Shown: piece by piece, positions 62,091 through 64,000 of the stretch
Layout: each line of letters starts with the position of its first letter
How positions within the stretch are numbered: position 1 is the first letter of the stretch
Assembly (NCBI RefSeq): GCF_003992725.1
Contig: NZ_RZNF01000012.1
Coordinates: 1,612,501-1,676,500, forward strand
Reading direction: 5' to 3'
DNA from: Rhodomicrobium lacus
GTDB lineage: Bacteria; Pseudomonadota; Alphaproteobacteria; Rhizobiales; Rhodomicrobiaceae
Length of the DNA stretch: 64,000 nucleotides
Position numbers and translations under genes: made by a program
The notes under the pieces: generated by a model
The model's database searches: none
What the model saw: the letters and a program-made list of their open reading frames with translations, nothing else
Told to the model about the DNA's origin: nothing

Positions 62091-64000
62091 TTGTCTTCCA
62101 GTCCTGACTCCACGGCGGTAATTTCCGCCGCCCGCCTGCCGCTCAGCATCGTGAAGCGCTCGGGCGCGCTCGCGCCGTTCGACGCGGCGAAGATCCGCTC
62201 CGCTGTCGAGCGTGCGGGCCGCGCCACCGGCGATTTCGACGCCACCGAGGCGCATCTTCTCGCCATTCAGGCGGTGAAGGTGATCGCTCATCGCTTCGCG
62301 GACCGGTCGCCGCACATCGAGGAAATTCAGGACATCGTCGAACAGGTGCTGATCTCCGCGAACCACTTCGCGACGGCCCGCGCCTACATCGTCTATCGCG
62401 AACAGCGCGCACGGCTTCGCGCCGACCGCCACGCCGCCATCGACGTCGAAAGCTCGATCAACGAATATCTGGAGCGCGCGGACTGGCGCGTGAACGCAAA
62501 CGCCAATCAGGGCTATTCGCTTGGCGGCCTGATCCTGAACGTCTCCGGCAAGGTGGTGGCCAATTACTGGCTCAGCCACGTCTACCCGCCGGAAGTGGGC
62601 CGCGCGCATCGCGACGGCGACATCCACATCCACGATCTCGACATGCTGGCGGGCTATTGCGCGGGCTGGTCGTTGCGGACGCTGTTGCAGGAAGGGCTGA
62701 ACGGCGTGCCGGGCAAGGTCGAGGCCGCGCCGCCGAAGCACCTGTCGAGCGCGGTCGGACAGATCGTGAACTTCCTTGGCACGCTTCAGAACGAATGGGC
62801 GGGCGCGCAGGCGTTCTCATCGTTCGATACCTACATGGCGCCTTTCATCCGCAAGGACAGATTGCCTTACGGCGAGGTGCGCCAGTGCATTCAGGAACTG
62901 ATCTATAACCTCAACGTGCCGTCACGCTGGGGCACGCAGACGCCTTTCACGAACCTGACCTTCGACTGGACCTGCCCGGAAGACCTCCGCGAGCAGGTTC
63001 CGATGATCGGCGGCAAGGAGGTGGACTTCACCTATGGCGATCTCCAGTCCGAAATGGACATGATCAACCGCGCTTACATGGAGGTCATGACGGCGGGCGA
63101 CGCGAAAGGCCGGGTGTTCACCTTCCCGATCCCGACCTACAACATCACACCGGATTTCCCGTGGGAGAGCGAAAACGCGACGCGCCTCTTCGAGATGACC
63201 GCGAAATACGGCCTGCCCTATTTCCAGAATTTCGTGAACTCGGAACTGAAGCCCAACATGGTGCGGTCCATGTGCTGCCGCCTCCAGCTCGACCTGACGG
63301 AGCTTCTGAAGCGCGGCAACGGGTTGTTCGGCTCGGCGGAGCAGACGGGCTCGGTCGGCGTGGTCACCGTGAACTGCGCGCGGCTCGGCTTCCTGCACAA
63401 GGGCGACGAGGCGGCCTTGTTCGCGCGGCTCGATGAGTTGCTCGACATCGGCCGCAACAGCCTCGAAATCAAGCGCAAGATCATCCAGCGCCACATGGAT
63501 GCGGGGCTGTTCCCGTATACGAAGCGCTATCTCGGCACGCTCCGCAATCATTTCTCGACGCTCGGCGTGAACGGCCTCAACGAGATGATCCGCAATTTCA
63601 CCGACGACGCCGAAGATATCTCGACGCCGTGGGGCCACGCCTTCGCGCTGCGTTTCCTCGATCACGTTCGGGCGAAGATGGTGGCGTTTCAGGAAGAAAC
63701 CGGCCACCTCTATAACCTCGAAGCGACGCCCGCGGAGGGCACGACCTACCGCTTTGCGCGCGAGGACAAGAAGCGTTTCGCAGGTATCCTTCAGGCGGGC
63801 ACGGACGAGACGCCCTATTACACCAACTCCAGCCAGTTGCCGGTCGGGTTCACCGACGATCCGTTCGAGGCGTTGGCCCGGCAGGAGCCGCTTCAGCAGA
63901 AATACACGGGCGGCACGGTGCTGCATCTCTACATGGGCGAGCGCATCTCTTCGGTGGAAGCCTGCAAGAAGCTCGTGCGCCGCGCGCTCGAAAACTTCCG
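62091..64000 (+). CDS. nrdD: Anaerobic (class III) ribonucleoside-triphosphate reductase, partial at window end
   Basis: An open frame running off the right edge, at least 636 residues. The N-terminal ATP cone begins SIVKRSGALAPFDAAKIRSA; the reductase core has HRDGDIHIHDLDMLAGYCAG, WSLRTLLQEGLNGVPG, NLNVPSRWGTQTPFTNLTFD and FTFPIPTYNI. These are NrdD patterns. The glycyl-radical C-terminus and nrdG would lie to the right. The start seems to be TTG at 62091, five bases after GGGGG; no in-frame ATG is close. It uses no B12, consistent with the riboswitch. Confidence 0.93.
   Translation, partial: MSSSPDSTAVISAARLPLSIVKRSGALAPFDAAKIRSAVERAGRATGDFDATEAHLLAIQAVKVIAHRFADRSPHIEEIQDIVEQVLISANHFATARAYIVYREQRARLRADRHAAIDVESSINEYLERADWRVNANANQGYSLGGLILNVSGKVVANYWLSHVYPPEVGRAHRDGDIHIHDLDMLAGYCAGWSLRTLLQEGLNGVPGKVEAAPPKHLSSAVGQIVNFLGTLQNEWAGAQAFSSFDTYMAPFIRKDRLPYGEVRQCIQELIYNLNVPSRWGTQTPFTNLTFDWTCPEDLREQVPMIGGKEVDFTYGDLQSEMDMINRAYMEVMTAGDAKGRVFTFPIPTYNITPDFPWESENATRLFEMTAKYGLPYFQNFVNSELKPNMVRSMCCRLQLDLTELLKRGNGLFGSAEQTGSVGVVTVNCARLGFLHKGDEAALFARLDELLDIGRNSLEIKRKIIQRHMDAGLFPYTKRYLGTLRNHFSTLGVNGLNEMIRNFTDDAEDISTPWGHAFALRFLDHVRAKMVAFQEETGHLYNLEATPAEGTTYRFAREDKKRFAGILQAGTDETPYYTNSSQLPVGFTDDPFEALARQEPLQQKYTGGTVLHLYMGERISSVEACKKLVRRALENF

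Overview
The window is about 64 kb of GC-rich DNA with the gene content and order of an alphaproteobacterium of the Hyphomicrobiales (Rhizobiales) type. Evidence includes the rpoZ-rsh-pyrE-DUF2062-pdxJ-acpS and lepB-rnc-era-recO blocks, an Omp25/Omp31-like porin, a HisKA_2-type kinase with DUF4118, a long double-domain Dcd and an Extensin_C protein. A class III ribonucleotide reductase implies anaerobic capability. A Rhodomicrobium- or Hyphomicrobium-like organism would fit, but the genus is a guess. I see no insertion sequence, prophage, integrase or CRISPR array. The longest AT-richer intergenic stretch is at about 24.5-25.2 kb.

Layout. 0.4-7.2 kb: glutathione transferase, YbaL-type cation/proton antiporter, TfoX-like protein, D-2-hydroxyacid dehydrogenase, two small proteins, tRNA-Tyr and methylmalonyl-CoA decarboxylase. 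7.2-12.6 kb (minus): housekeeping block from rpoZ to acpS. 12.7-16.3 kb: glycine-zipper stress protein, small coiled-coil protein, meaB, pyroglutamyl peptidase and a Tat-exported beta-helix protein. 16.5-23.2 kb (plus): a TauABC/SsuABC-type ABC transporter followed by suyA-suyB-slcC-comC, a complete 3-sulfolactate uptake and desulfonation operon. 23.5-28.4 kb: histidine kinase, TRAP carboxylate transporter and a strong terminator. 28.4-34.9 kb: porin, lepB-rnc-era-recO, DedA and a TPR protein. 35.3-42.7 kb: aromatic amino acid decarboxylase, thioesterase, rplM-rpsI with an unusual palindromic promoter, argC, a coiled-coil protein and an extensin-like protein. 42.8-49 kb: glycolate oxidase glcDEF with a divergent LysR regulator and an orphan LutA-like protein. 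49-54.4 kb: nitroreductase, moaA, an SLT-like protein, long dcd and an OprB-type porin. 54.7-64 kb: metE and nrdD, each behind its own cobalamin riboswitch, flanking the methylcitrate-cycle operon prpDCB.

The parts that work together best are two. The sulfolactate operon takes up both enantiomers, interconverts them through sulfopyruvate with SlcC and ComC, and cleaves R-sulfolactate to pyruvate and sulfite with SuyAB. The 54.7-64 kb segment collects B12-independent alternatives: MetE for methionine, the methylcitrate cycle for propionate and NrdD for deoxynucleotides. The two riboswitches share a 56-bp identical core in inverted orientation. The two halves of the housekeeping block would be rejoined in the usual alphaproteobacterial order by a single inversion of about 22.7 kb.
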